A stretch of 64,000 nucleotides of DNA from an uncultured Eubacterium sp. (GCA_934338065.1 CAKRGX010000002.1:124001-188000); one strand, 5' to 3'; numbered from the stretch's first letter, positions 8,950-18,044 are shown. The notes: a model not told the origin generated them from the letters alone. Made by a program: numbers and translations.

Positions 8950-9330
8950 TCAACCCAGCATCTCCCCAACCGTTTTCAGCAATGCCTCAAGGACCGGAAA
9001 GCTTATGATAAGCATACTGATTTTTCCTATTGTATTGATCTGTCCTGCCACAGCACCATTACCGGTATCACGGCACAAACTGACAACAAGCTGGGTCAGA
9101 TAAGCAATCCCCACCATCTTCAACAAAATTTCAAAATATTCCCTGTTTACTCCTACGCTTTCTTCTAATGCCTCAATCCTGTCAATAATCGAACTCAGAG
9201 AACTGACACCATACAAGGCAAGTAAGATTGCCGCTCCTGCCATAACGCAAATAGCATATTCGCGCCGGATGCTTCCTGCTGTCATGGTAAGAAAAATAGT
9301 TATTATGCCAAGTAATGCAACCTTTATCAT
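8950..9330 (-). CDS. spoIIIAD: Stage III sporulation protein AD
   Basis: 126 residues from ATG at 9330, which has GGAGGTTAGC directly upstream. The frame is open to 9441 but that extension overlaps spoIIIAC and has no ribosome site. The protein is a small membrane protein with three to four helices (IKVALLGIITIFLTMTAGS, YAICVMAGAAILLALYGVS, YLTQLVVSLCRDTG), the usual SpoIIIAD pattern. Size matches the roughly 130 residues of the family. Confidence 0.9.
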   Translation of the reverse strand: MIKVALLGIITIFLTMTAGSIRREYAICVMAGAAILLALYGVSSLSSIIDRIEALEESVGVNREYFEILLKMVGIAYLTQLVVSLCRDTGNGAVAGQINTIGKISMLIISFPVLEALLKTVGEMLG

Positions 9331-9355
9331 GCTAACCTCCTGACTTTCTGAAGTG

Positions 9356-9550
9356 TTAAATCGAAAACATGTCCTGTATACGCTCAAACAGATCCGATAT
9401 ATAAGGAATGATCCAGAACAAAACAAGAAGCAATCCGGCAAGGCTTACGATAAAGGCCTGCTCATCCCGTCCTGACTGTTTTAATATCTGATTAAGTATC
9501 GTAACCAGGATTCCTACCAATGCAATCTTAAAGATAATTGTTATTTCCAT
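9356..9550 (-). CDS. spoIIIAC: Stage III sporulation protein AC
   Basis: 64 residues, the normal SpoIIIAC size. Two membrane helices flank the conserved loop LKQSGRDEQAF (residues about 23-33). It lies between spoIIIAB and spoIIIAD in the invariant operon order. It is a small membrane component of the mother-cell to forespore channel. Confidence 0.92.
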   Translation of the reverse strand: MEITIIFKIALVGILVTILNQILKQSGRDEQAFIVSLAGLLLVLFWIIPYISDLFERIQDMFSI

Positions 9551-9565
9551 GTCTTTTCCTTTCTT

Positions 9566-10084
9566 CTATACTAGTACAAGACATAACAGGAACCCTGCAA
9601 AAGTACCTAATACCGGATACAATCTTGTCTGATCTTTTTTTTCTTTTTCATACCCTGCAATGCTATCCTGAAGTCTTGCCAGACACAGTTCCAATGTCCT
9701 CACCTGTAGTTCCACATCAAGATATCCCAGTGTGTTTCCCAATCGCATTAATTCCTCATAGTCTGTCATATTTAGCTGCTTATGCCCCAACACCTCTGTC
9801 ATGGTATCCTGCCAGATTTTCTCTACTGTACCCTCTCCCTGCTGCAATTGCTGACCAATCCGGCAGAAAAACTGACGGCCGCTTCCCTGTATTCGGTGTG
9901 CCACGGATAGACACGCTTCAGGAAGCGGCGTTCTTCCATAGTGTATCTCACCTTTTAAAAGAGTAATCGCTTTCTGCATTTCTTTTACCGTAAAAATTCT
10001 ATGTAAATACTGCATACGAAACCACATGCCAATGCATACACTGCCAAGCAGGATCATTACACCACCACACCATTTTATGACCAT
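9566..10084 (-). CDS. spoIIIAB: Stage III sporulation protein AB
   Basis: 172 residues. It has an N-terminal membrane helix, the conserved MQKAITLLKGEIHYGRTPLPEA block (residues about 36-57), and a C-terminal hydrophobic tail (YPVLGTFAGFLLCLVLV). The fold resembles GspF-type platform proteins of type II secretion. ATG at 10084 has AAAGGGGGC upstream and overlaps spoIIIAA by ten bases. In the family it pairs with the ATPase SpoIIIAA. Confidence 0.92.
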   Translation of the reverse strand: MVIKWCGGVMILLGSVCIGMWFRMQYLHRIFTVKEMQKAITLLKGEIHYGRTPLPEACLSVAHRIQGSGRQFFCRIGQQLQQGEGTVEKIWQDTMTEVLGHKQLNMTDYEELMRLGNTLGYLDVELQVRTLELCLARLQDSIAGYEKEKKDQTRLYPVLGTFAGFLLCLVLV

Positions 10085-10953
10085 ATTTTCTGCCCCCTTT
10101 CATCATAAACCGCCTTAACTTTTCCCGGCTGTCTCCCCTGGTCCAATACCACATAGCGCTGAAACAAATTTTTGTTCTCCACTGTCCGCATCGTATCTCC
10201 GTGCATCGTTGCCAACAGAGTACAGCCACTGACCAGTGCCCGTTTCATCATGTCATAATCTTCCTTCGTGCCAATCTCATCAACCGCGATAACCTCCGGT
10301 CCCATTGACCGGAGAACCATTTCAATTCCTTTTACTTTCGGGCATCCGTCCAGCACATCACAACATGGCCCAAGCTCTCTCTGAGGAATCCCCAGATAGC
10401 ATCCCGCCAGTTCCGATCTTTCGTCTACCACAGATACATTTTTCTTCCTGGATACATTACGGACAATATCCCTTAACAAAGTTGTTTTTCCTCCGCCGGG
10501 CGGTGATATGAGCAACGTTGAATATACCTTGTCTCCACGGATCAGATAGGGCATCAGCCAGTCTGAGCACCCTGGTATCTCATGCGAAATCCGTATATTC
10601 AGACAGCTAATATGCCGCAGAGTTTTCACCTCCCCATGTTCCAGAACCACTTTTCCCGCCACCCCGATACGGTGTCCACCGGGAATACTAATATATCCCC
10701 GTCTTATTTCTTCTTCAAAAGCATAGAATGAATAACGGCTGATCTGTGATACGATCTCTTTACATTCTGAGGCGGATATGACCATTGTCGGGTCCGGGGC
10801 AAAACACAATCGGCCCCCATAGCGTACCGCCATCCTTTTCCCCTGGCGGATACGTATTTCCTGTATTTTTTTCCACTCCGGACATAACCGCCGCAAAACG
10901 CCTGCGAGCCGTTCCGGCAGCAGCGAGTAAACTTCTTCCCCCTGTTCTTTCAC
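10075..10953 (-). CDS. spoIIIAA: Stage III sporulation ATPase SpoIIIAA
   Basis: 292 residues from GTG at 10953; ATG at 10959 is also possible but sits directly against AGGAGGG, whereas the GTG has seven bases of spacing. The Walker A loop is SPPGGGKTTLLRDI (near residue 150), Walker B is VIAVDEIGTKED, and LLATMHGDT follows. It is an AAA/secretion-type ATPase, similar to type II/IV secretion motors, thought to energise the SpoIIIA-SpoIIQ channel. It opens the eight-gene operon. Upstream lies a sigma-E-like promoter. Confidence 0.94.
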   Translation of the reverse strand: MKEQGEEVYSLLPERLAGVLRRLCPEWKKIQEIRIRQGKRMAVRYGGRLCFAPDPTMVISASECKEIVSQISRYSFYAFEEEIRRGYISIPGGHRIGVAGKVVLEHGEVKTLRHISCLNIRISHEIPGCSDWLMPYLIRGDKVYSTLLISPPGGGKTTLLRDIVRNVSRKKNVSVVDERSELAGCYLGIPQRELGPCCDVLDGCPKVKGIEMVLRSMGPEVIAVDEIGTKEDYDMMKRALVSGCTLLATMHGDTMRTVENKNLFQRYVVLDQGRQPGKVKAVYDERGQKIWS

Positions 10954-10999
10954 CGGCATCCCTCCTAATCATTTTTCGAATTTTTTATCTGCTTGTTTC

Positions 11000-11029
11000 A
11001 TGTATATGCCTGTCCGTGCGGATTATTCC
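11000..11029 (-). promoter_or_regulatory. Possible sigma-E promoter of the spoIIIA operon
   Basis: Minus strand: GGAATAAT (11022-11029), 13 bases, then CATATACAT (11000-11008). This resembles the Bacillus sigma-E pattern (ATA-type -35 and CATA-type -10, 13-15 apart). The start site would lie about 40 bases before spoIIIAA. Assignment to sigma-E is inference from the known regulon. Confidence 0.45.
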
Positions 11030-11058
11030 TTGATAGGGACAAGTTTTTATGCTACACT
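11030..11058 (+). promoter_or_regulatory. Sigma-A type promoter for aroE
   Basis: TTGATA (11030-11035) and TACACT (11053-11058) are 17 bases apart. The start site would fall roughly 65 bases before the aroE ATG. It is back to back with the sigma-E-like element of spoIIIAA. Confidence 0.65.
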
Positions 11059-11130
11059 TTTTCTGATGATACAAAAGGCAAAAAACTCATTTTTTATAGA
11101 AAAATAAAAAAATTTCGAATGGAGGTTATC

Positions 11131-11889
11131 ATGCAATACGGATTGATAGGAGAAACACTTGGACACAGTGTTTCCAAAGAAATACATGAACAGTTAGCAG
11201 ATTATACATATGAGCCACATCCACTGACTCAAGAGGAATTTCCTGCTTTTATGGAGCAGCACCCGTTTCGTGCTATCAATGTGACAATTCCATACAAGCA
11301 GGCTGTTATACCTTATTTGGAATATCTGGATGAAAATGCGGCAGCCATTGGTGCCGTAAACACGATCGTCAATCGGGATGGGAAGCTTTACGGATACAAT
11401 ACGGATATGCCTGGATTTATCTATATGGTAAAAAAGCATGCTGTAGACATGAAGGGAAAAAAAGTAGTAGTACTTGGCAACGGTGGTGCCTCCCAGGCTA
11501 TTCAGGCTGGCGTCAAAAAAATGGAGGCAGCCGAGATAGTTGTCGTAGGACATCGTGTTATGAAAGAAGGAATTATTACTTATGAAGAATGTTTTGAGAA
11601 ACATAGTGATGCAGACATCCTCGTCAATACAAGTCCTGTCGGTATGTACCCTAATGTAGATGCCTCTCCTGTTGATCTGGTTCATTTTCCTAATTGTCAC
11701 GCGGTATTCGACATTATTGCTAATCCTCTGACTACAAAGCTGGTTGCTCAAGCCAGAGAATCAGGAATAATCGGCGTTACCGGTCTGGAAATGCTGGTTG
11801 CCCAGGCCAAATATGCCGTAGAGATTTTTTTAGATACTAAAATTGAAGAAAGTAAAATTGACGAGATCTATCAAAATATGCGTGGCTGA
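11131..11889 (+). CDS. aroE: Shikimate dehydrogenase
   Basis: 252 residues from ATG at 11131, which has GGAGGTTATC upstream; the open frame extends back to 10993 but that part crosses the promoter. It reduces 3-dehydroshikimate to shikimate with NADPH. Visible features are the N-terminal substrate domain (GETLGHSVSKEIHEQL), catalytic NVTIPYK, AVNTIV, YNTDMPGF, a nucleotide loop VVLGNGGASQAIQ, NTSPVGMYP and the C-terminal GLEMLVAQA. It is somewhat shorter than the 270-290 residues of many AroE. GNGGASQA replaces the common GAGGAARA, so cofactor choice is uncertain. The stop lies two bases from the convergent rsmH-like stop. Confidence 0.87.
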   Translation: MQYGLIGETLGHSVSKEIHEQLADYTYEPHPLTQEEFPAFMEQHPFRAINVTIPYKQAVIPYLEYLDENAAAIGAVNTIVNRDGKLYGYNTDMPGFIYMVKKHAVDMKGKKVVVLGNGGASQAIQAGVKKMEAAEIVVVGHRVMKEGIITYEECFEKHSDADILVNTSPVGMYPNVDASPVDLVHFPNCHAVFDIIANPLTTKLVAQARESGIIGVTGLEMLVAQAKYAVEIFLDTKIEESKIDEIYQNMRG

Positions 11890-11891
11890 CG

Positions 11892-12959
11892 TTACTCTTT
11901 TGCGCGGACTGCCCATCTCATTTTAGTTGACCGTGCTCTGCCATTCTGTCGGCATTCTTCTGCCGAAGGCCGTATGACATCTTTTGCCACTTGCTCATAG
12001 ATGCCTTCCTTTTCAAGTGCTTTGAACGATTTTTTTACCATACGGTCTTCACCGGAATGGAAGGTAAGGATTGCCACACGTCCACCAGGATTAAGCACCG
12101 CCGGTAATTTATATAAAAATTGATCCAGCACTTCAAATTCGCTGTTTACATCAATGCGAATTGCCTGAAACACACGCTGACAGGTTTTTTTGACCGTATC
12201 TTTTTTCTCTCCCTCACTCATATGGGAAAGCGGTCTTTCCAGCGTCTGTTCAATCAGATGACGAAGCTCCTGTGTCGTACCAATTCTATTTCCGGCTCTC
12301 TGAACATTATAGATTGTCTTTGCAATCTCAAAGGCAAATGGTTCGTCTGCATTTTCTACCAACATACCTTCCATCTCTTCCTGTGTCAGTTCTGAGAGCC
12401 GTTCTGCTGCTGATATTCCATGCTGTGGATCCAGTCTCAGATCAAGCGGTCCATCATTTTTATAAGAGAATCCTCTTTCCGGATTGTCAATCTGCATGGA
12501 TGACACACCAAGATCTGCCAAAACAAAATCGAATTTTCCATATTGTTCTGCCACTTCATCTATATTTGCAAAATTAATCTGCGTAATCGTAAGGATATCC
12601 TCTCCAAAACCGGCATCGCGCAGCCGCTTTTCTGTCTTTGCTGACTCAATCGGGTCAACATCCAAACCATAGATATGTCCCTGTCCCTGCAATTGTTCCA
12701 GCATTTTTCTTGTATGACCGCCATACCCAAGCGTGGCATCCAGCCCTCTCTGCCCCGGTCTAATCCGGAGAAAATCCAGAATCTCCTTCACCATGATAGA
12801 AATATGCATCCCAGCCGGTGTGCCACCTTTGCTGATCACCTTTGCTATCGTATCTGCATATTTATCAGGATCATGTTCTTTATACTTTTCGCTAAATCTT
12901 CGCGGATGTGTTCCTTTATAACGCACCCGTCGTTTATGTGGTGTCTGTTCCTGTGACAT
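11892..12959 (-). CDS. RsmH-like 16S rRNA cytosine-N4 methyltransferase, divergent copy
   Basis: 355 residues from ATG at 12959 (AAAGGAG ten bases before). A frame open to 13007 would start inside the -10 of the promoter at 12998-13027, so it is rejected. The RsmH (MraW) fold is clear: GLDATLGYGGHTRKML, ADLGVSSMQIDNPERGFSY, DGPLDLRLDP, RVFQAIRIDVNSEF, LTFHSGEDRMVK. Canonical RsmH methylates C1402 of 16S rRNA. Differences from the canonical form include LGYGGH for LGGGGH, HSGEDR for HSLEDR, and a basic N-terminal extension of about 45 residues. It is not next to mraZ or ftsL, so it is probably a paralogue; its target is not known from sequence. Confidence 0.85.
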   Translation of the reverse strand: MSQEQTPHKRRVRYKGTHPRRFSEKYKEHDPDKYADTIAKVISKGGTPAGMHISIMVKEILDFLRIRPGQRGLDATLGYGGHTRKMLEQLQGQGHIYGLDVDPIESAKTEKRLRDAGFGEDILTITQINFANIDEVAEQYGKFDFVLADLGVSSMQIDNPERGFSYKNDGPLDLRLDPQHGISAAERLSELTQEEMEGMLVENADEPFAFEIAKTIYNVQRAGNRIGTTQELRHLIEQTLERPLSHMSEGEKKDTVKKTCQRVFQAIRIDVNSEFEVLDQFLYKLPAVLNPGGRVAILTFHSGEDRMVKKSFKALEKEGIYEQVAKDVIRPSAEECRQNGRARSTKMRWAVRAKE

Positions 12960-12997
12960 AAGCGGCAATCTCCTTTTGATCTCAACATTTTGATTCC

Positions 12998-13027
12998 AGT
13001 ATAGCATAATCGTTCCATGTTTTACAA
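12998..13027 (-). promoter_or_regulatory. Promoter of the rsmH-like gene
   Basis: Minus strand TTGTAA (13022-13027), 18 bases, then TATACT (12998-13003) preceded by TGC, an extended -10. The start site would lie about 30 bases before the ATG at 12959. Confidence 0.6.
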
Positions 13028-13094
13028 GAGGCCGGCAGGTTCGTAAAGCTTTGGATGATACCTGCGAATTATACTAGCTTTTTCCCCACAGCAG

Positions 13095-13103
13095 TGATAT
13101 AAT
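13095..13103 (+). promoter_or_regulatory. Extended -10 promoter of trkA-trkH
   Basis: TGATATAAT (13095-13103) is a TGnTATAAT extended -10; no good -35 is visible 17 bases upstream. The start site would fall about 60 bases before the trkA start. Confidence 0.5.
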
Positions 13104-13172
13104 ACCAATAGTATTGATGGCAGACGGAGATCACGGATTTTCAGTCGCCACTTTTTATTGGAGGAATGAACG

Positions 13173-14561
13173 TTGAAAAAATGGAACACAAAAACAAAAC
13201 AGGGCCTTAATATCATCATCGTCGGCTGTGGAAAAGTTGGTGTTGCACTAACGGAACAGCTCAGCAGGGAAGGTCATGATATTACCCTTATTGATAAAAA
13301 TTCCAGCCGTTTACAGGAAACCGCTAACTTATATGATGTCATGGGGGTTGTCGGCAACGGTGCCAGCTATAATGTCCAATTGGATGCAGGAATTGAAAAA
13401 GCTGATCTGATCATTGCCGTTACTTCTTCTGATGAACTGAACGTACTTTGCTGTACAATTGCGAAACAAGCCGGCGACTGTGCTGCCATCGCCCGTATCT
13501 GTTCACCGGATTACAGTCAGGATGCCGGATATCTACGTGAAAAACTCGGTCTTACGATGATCATCAATCCCGATCTGGAGACAGCACGGGAAACGGCACG
13601 TATTCTCTATCTGCCAACAGCACTGGAGGTAAATGCTTTCTCCCATGGTCAGGCTGAGATGATTAAGTTTCAGTTGCCGGAAGATAATGTACTGGCCAAT
13701 ATGTCGATTTCTGATCTTGGGAAAAATATCTCTTCCGAAATACTGATCTGTGCCGTGGAACGTGATGGCGAAGTTTATATTCCAAATGGCTCTTTCGTTC
13801 TCCAGGCAAACGACACCATTTCCTTTTTATCTTCCCGCCAGAGCATCCGCTCTTTTTTGCAAAAAGTAAAAGTCAAAACCAGACAGGTAAAAAACACTCT
13901 TATTGTTGGCGGTGGAAAATCTGCGTATTATCTGGCTCACCAGTTGATACACATGGGAATTGACGTAAAAATCATTGAAAAAAATGTACAGCGCTGCGAA
14001 GAGCTGAGTATTTTACTTCCGGATGCGATCATCATCAACGGAGATGGAACGGACCAGGAACTTCTCAAAGAAGAGGGTATTGAACAGGCAGAATCATTTG
14101 TCCCTCTGACCGGAATTGATGAAGAAAATGTCATGCTCACTCTTTACGCCAAACAGGTATCAAATGCCAAAGTAATAACTAAGATTAACCGCATGACATT
14201 TAAAAATGTCATCAGCAACCTGAATCTGGGCAGTGTTATCTTCCCAAGAATGATTACATCCGAAGCGATCATTGCCTATGTACGTGCCAAAAAGAACTCA
14301 CTCAACAGCAACATTGAGACACTCTATCATCTGTTTGATTCCCGTGTAGAGGCGATTGAATTTCTTGTTGATGAGGCATCCGCAGTAACCGGAAAACCTT
14401 TGATGAACCTGAATCTGAAGGAAAATCTGCTTGTGGCGTGTATCTATCGCAACGGCATTACCAGAATACCAAGTGGTCAGGATACCATACAAATTGGTGA
14501 CACAGTCATTATTGTTACTACACATACCGGTTTTGACCAATTGACGGATATTCTGGCATAA
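13173..14561 (+). CDS. trkA: Trk potassium uptake regulatory NAD-binding protein TrkA
   Basis: 462 residues from TTG at 13173, with GGAGG eight bases upstream (13160-13164). Two tandem RCK modules are visible: Rossmann N-domain IIIVGCGKVGVALTEQL near residue 13 with an acidic IDKN, a TrkA-C domain near 150-225, then a second Rossmann NTLIVGGGKSAYYLAHQL near 240 and a second C-domain ending at 462. It binds NAD(H)/nucleotides on the cytoplasmic face of TrkH and gates potassium uptake. trkH follows by about 20 bases in the same transcript. Confidence 0.94.
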   Translation: MKKWNTKTKQGLNIIIVGCGKVGVALTEQLSREGHDITLIDKNSSRLQETANLYDVMGVVGNGASYNVQLDAGIEKADLIIAVTSSDELNVLCCTIAKQAGDCAAIARICSPDYSQDAGYLREKLGLTMIINPDLETARETARILYLPTALEVNAFSHGQAEMIKFQLPEDNVLANMSISDLGKNISSEILICAVERDGEVYIPNGSFVLQANDTISFLSSRQSIRSFLQKVKVKTRQVKNTLIVGGGKSAYYLAHQLIHMGIDVKIIEKNVQRCEELSILLPDAIIINGDGTDQELLKEEGIEQAESFVPLTGIDEENVMLTLYAKQVSNAKVITKINRMTFKNVISNLNLGSVIFPRMITSEAIIAYVRAKKNSLNSNIETLYHLFDSRVEAIEFLVDEASAVTGKPLMNLNLKENLLVACIYRNGITRIPSGQDTIQIGDTVIIVTTHTGFDQLTDILA

Positions 14562-14583
14562 GAATATAGGAATGGAGATTAGT

Positions 14584-16059
14584 ATGAATCGTTCAATGAT
14601 CAGCTATATTTTAGGCTATATATTAAAAATTGAATCAATCCTGCTGCTTTTACCTTGTATCGTTGGTATGTTATATCAGGAAAAACAGACCTATGCCTAT
14701 TTGGCCGTAGCAGCTCTCTGCGCCGTTTGCGGTCTTCTGTTATCTTTGCGCAAGCCCAAAAACAGTGTGTTTTATTTAAAAGAAGGATGTGCTGCCACTG
14801 CATTAAGCTGGATTTTTTTAAGTCTGTTTGGCTGTCTTCCATTTGTTATTACCAAAGAGATTCCCTCTTTTACCGATGCTCTTTTTGAGACAATTTCCGG
14901 CTTTACAACGACAGGAGCCAGTATCTTGTCCGATGTAGAAGCACTTTCCCACTGTACACTTTTCTGGCGCAGTTTCACCCACTGGATTGGTGGTATGGGC
15001 GTCTTAGTTTTCTTACTTGCAATTATTCCTCTGAGCGGCGGCTCCCACATCAACCTGATGCGGGCTGAAAGTCCCGGACCTTCGGTAGGTAAACTTGTGC
15101 CAAAACTGCGTTCCACTGCCCGGATTCTTTATATTATCTACTTTGCCATGACAGTACTAGAGATTGTCCTGCTTCTCATTGGCAGGATGCCCGTATTTGA
15201 TGCTGTCACATTAAGTTTTGGTACAGCAGGAACGGGAGGGTTTGGTATTAAAAACAGCAGCCTTGCCGATTATTCAACGTACCAGCAATGGATCGTAACC
15301 ATATTTATGATTTTGTTTGGTATTAATTTTAACGCCTATTATCTGATCCTTTTCCGCAAGTTCCGGAAAGCTTTCGGCATGGATGAGGTGCGTTATTATC
15401 TGCTGATCATCGCAGCTTCCATTGCCATTATCTTTTTTCAGATCTGGCATACTACGACAACAGCAGTAGAGGCTCTTACGCACGCATCCTTTCAGGTTGC
15501 ATCAATCATTACAACAACCGGTTATTCAACCATTGATTTTAATATGTGGTCGCAAACCTGTAAATGCATCCTTGTTCTGCTTATGTTTGTCGGAGCCTGC
15601 GCCGGAAGTACCGGCGGCGGCATCAAAGTGTCACGCTTTGTTATACTGATAAAAACCGTTTCAAAAGAACTGGGATCTTATATTCATCCGAAAAGTATTA
15701 AAAAAATCAAAATGGACAAAAAACCGATTGAACATGAGGTTGTTCGCTCGGTTAATGTTTATTTCATAACATTTATGCTCATCTTCTCTGCCTCTGTTTT
15801 CCTGATATCCTTTGAAGGCAAAGATCTGATCACAAACTTTACTGCCGTTGCCGCCACGATCAACAACATCGGACCGGGGCTGGAACTTGTCGGACCATCA
15901 CACAATTTCGGCAGCTTTACGGTATTTTCCAAATATGTCCTGATGTTTGACATGCTCGCCGGCAGACTGGAATTGTTTCCTCTGCTGATTCTTTTCCATC
16001 CGGCGATCATAAAGGAATTCTTTCAACGGCCAAAACGATGCAAAAGAATAAAACGATGA
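14584..16059 (+). CDS. trkH: Trk/Ktr potassium transporter membrane subunit
   Basis: 491 residues from ATG at 14584 (GGAG at 14574-14577); an in-frame ATG at 14572 is too close to its own upstream AGGA. About ten membrane helices and four P-loop filter regions are visible: TTTGASIL, GTAGTGGFG, TTTGYSTIDF and NNIGPGL. The C-terminal part has FPLLILFHPAI and a basic tail. It is the ion-conducting subunit that works with the adjacent TrkA ring. Confidence 0.94.
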   Translation: MNRSMISYILGYILKIESILLLLPCIVGMLYQEKQTYAYLAVAALCAVCGLLLSLRKPKNSVFYLKEGCAATALSWIFLSLFGCLPFVITKEIPSFTDALFETISGFTTTGASILSDVEALSHCTLFWRSFTHWIGGMGVLVFLLAIIPLSGGSHINLMRAESPGPSVGKLVPKLRSTARILYIIYFAMTVLEIVLLLIGRMPVFDAVTLSFGTAGTGGFGIKNSSLADYSTYQQWIVTIFMILFGINFNAYYLILFRKFRKAFGMDEVRYYLLIIAASIAIIFFQIWHTTTTAVEALTHASFQVASIITTTGYSTIDFNMWSQTCKCILVLLMFVGACAGSTGGGIKVSRFVILIKTVSKELGSYIHPKSIKKIKMDKKPIEHEVVRSVNVYFITFMLIFSASVFLISFEGKDLITNFTAVAATINNIGPGLELVGPSHNFGSFTVFSKYVLMFDMLAGRLELFPLLILFHPAIIKEFFQRPKRCKRIKR

Positions 16060-16128
16060 CAGAAACCGTGTATAATTTTGTTTTCTTCTTCATACAGTAT
16101 ATTATATATTCTTGTTTAGGAGGAAACT

Positions 16129-17982
16129 ATGTGTAGTATTTCCGGCTTCTATCATCCCACTGCCGATTTTGAAAGCCAGCGGGATTATTACTGGCACATT
16201 CTTGAAAATATGAAATCCTGCCTGCACCATCGTGGTCCTGATGAAGATGATTGTCTTTTGAGTTCCCACTGCGGACTAGCTCACACAAGGCTCTCTATCA
16301 TTGATCTGAAAAATGGTCATCAGCCAATGACACGGCAGATGGATGGATTTCGTTACCATATTGTTTATAATGGAGAAGTGTACAATCTCCCTGCACTACG
16401 CAGCGAATTGAACAATCATCAGATACCAATCCGGACAAACTCAGATACAGAAGTTCTTTTATTATCCTATCTTACTTTCGGACCCGATTTTGTAAAGAAA
16501 GTAGATGGGATTTTTGCATTTGCTATCTATGATGAACGACACAATACTCTTACTCTCTTCCGTGACTCATTCGGAGTTAAGCCATTATTCTATACCATCC
16601 ATGAAGGAACGCTTATTTTCTCTTCTGAGCCGAAAGGCTGCTTTCAGTTCCCTGGTGTAGAGGCAGTCCTTGACCGGGATGGTCTCAACGAAATCCTTTC
16701 CCTGGGTCCGGCACGCAATCCCGGTTCCGGTGTATTTAAGGACTTTCACGAACTGCTTCCCGGCACATATCTGACGTGCAGCAAATATGGCCGCCATGAG
16801 ACAAACTACTATCATCTAGAGAGTCATCCGCACTTTGACTCCTATGAGAAAACCGTAGAGAAAACTTCCTTTCTCGTTCAAGACGCCATACGAAGACAAA
16901 TGATTTCCGATGTACCAATCTGTACATTTTTATCCGGAGGTATTGATTCCAGCGTAGTTTCTGCGGTCTGCGCCGGAGAATTGAAAAAACAGGGCAGACA
17001 GCTAACCACCTATTCCTTTGATTTCAAAGAAAATGACAAATATTTTCAGGCAAATTCATTCCAGCCATCACAGGACCGCCCATTTGTTGATCAGATGGTG
17101 TCATTTCTTGCATCCGATCACCACTATCTTGAATGTGATAATACCAAACAGGCCGATCTTCTAACCAGCTCTGTTGACGCACATGATCTCCCCTGCATGG
17201 TTGATATTGATTCTTCTCTTCAGTTTTTCTGCAGTGAGGTAAGCCGTTCTCATAAAGTCGTCCTGACAGGAGAATGTGCCGATGAAGTCTTTGGCGGATA
17301 TCCCTGGTTCCATCGTGAAGAAATGCTGAACTCCGGTACCTTTCCATGGACACCATCTCTTCAACCACGAAAAGCGCTTCTATCACGGGATCTGATCGAA
17401 CATCTGCACATGGACGAATATGTGAAACAAAGTTATAATAAAGCAGTCAGCGAAATTAATGTTCTTCCGGAAGAAAACGAAATTGAGACAAACCGGCGCC
17501 GCATCAGTTATCTCAACATCCGTTATTTTATGCAGACACTGCTTAACCGCATGGATCGAACAAGTATGTTTTCCGGTTTGGAAGCCCGTGTTCCATTTGC
17601 CGACCGTGCACTTGTCGATTATGTATTTAACATTCCGTGGGAAATGAAAGCCAAAGGGGGACTGGTTAAAAATATGCTCCGTCAGGCTTCCCGTGGGCTT
17701 CTGCCGGATGAAATACTCTTTCGGAGAAAAAGTCCCTATCCAAAAACTTATCATCCTTATTATGAAAATCTGCTGGCCGGCAGATTACACCAGACATTGA
17801 GTGATACCGCATGCCCACTACATGAATTATTGGATGAAAAAGCATTAAACCAGTTTCTTTCCAATCCAAAAGATTACGGCCAGCCATGGTACGGCCAGCT
17901 TATGGCAGGACCACAAATGATTGCTTATCTGTTGCAAATAGATTATTTTCTGCGTAAATACCACGTACGTATCTGCCTCTGA
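16129..17982 (+). CDS. asnB: Asparagine synthase (glutamine-hydrolysing)
   Basis: 617 residues from ATG at 16129 with AGGAGGAAACT upstream. The N-terminal glutaminase starts at Cys2 (MCSISGF), the nucleophile after Met removal, with HHRGPD and YNGEVYN. The C-terminal synthetase has the PP-loop FLSGGIDSSVVSA, GECADEVFGGYPW and LLNRMDRTSMFSGLEARVPF. It converts aspartate and ATP to asparagine using glutamine nitrogen. It stands alone between trkH and the convergent dpaB. An AT-rich 70-base leader holds TATAAT- and TATTAT-like hexamers but no convincing full promoter. No T-box leader was seen. Confidence 0.94.
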   Translation: MCSISGFYHPTADFESQRDYYWHILENMKSCLHHRGPDEDDCLLSSHCGLAHTRLSIIDLKNGHQPMTRQMDGFRYHIVYNGEVYNLPALRSELNNHQIPIRTNSDTEVLLLSYLTFGPDFVKKVDGIFAFAIYDERHNTLTLFRDSFGVKPLFYTIHEGTLIFSSEPKGCFQFPGVEAVLDRDGLNEILSLGPARNPGSGVFKDFHELLPGTYLTCSKYGRHETNYYHLESHPHFDSYEKTVEKTSFLVQDAIRRQMISDVPICTFLSGGIDSSVVSAVCAGELKKQGRQLTTYSFDFKENDKYFQANSFQPSQDRPFVDQMVSFLASDHHYLECDNTKQADLLTSSVDAHDLPCMVDIDSSLQFFCSEVSRSHKVVLTGECADEVFGGYPWFHREEMLNSGTFPWTPSLQPRKALLSRDLIEHLHMDEYVKQSYNKAVSEINVLPEENEIETNRRRISYLNIRYFMQTLLNRMDRTSMFSGLEARVPFADRALVDYVFNIPWEMKAKGGLVKNMLRQASRGLLPDEILFRRKSPYPKTYHPYYENLLAGRLHQTLSDTACPLHELLDEKALNQFLSNPKDYGQPWYGQLMAGPQMIAYLLQIDYFLRKYHVRICL

Positions 17983-17990
17983 CAACAACA

Positions 17991-18043
17991 AATCAGCCGT
18001 GTGAAAAAGCAGCGTAGAAACGCTCTCCTTCACACGGCTGATT
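17991..18043. terminator. Long hairpin between convergent asnB and dpaB
   Basis: A perfect 15-base inverted repeat (17991-18005 with 18029-18043; arm AATCAGCCGTGTGAA) encloses a smaller AGCG/CGCT stem. The minus-strand 3' side is T-rich (TGTTGTTGTC), so it most likely ends the dpaAB transcript; a clean T-run is missing on the plus side. Confidence 0.65.
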
Positions 18044-18044
18044 A

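Noticed and set aside
9331-9441. N-terminal extension of spoIIIAD
   Set aside because: It overlaps spoIIIAC and the family size fits the ATG at 9330 with GGAGG.
11117-11133. Repeated GAATGGAGGTTATCATG also at 42918-42934
   Set aside because: It is a shared ribosome-site context before two unrelated genes (aroE and arcC), short enough to be chance or translational preference, not a mobile repeat.
12960-13007. Longer N-terminus for the rsmH-like gene
   Set aside because: The extended start lies inside an extended -10 promoter and has no ribosome site; ATG at 12959 has AAAGGAG.
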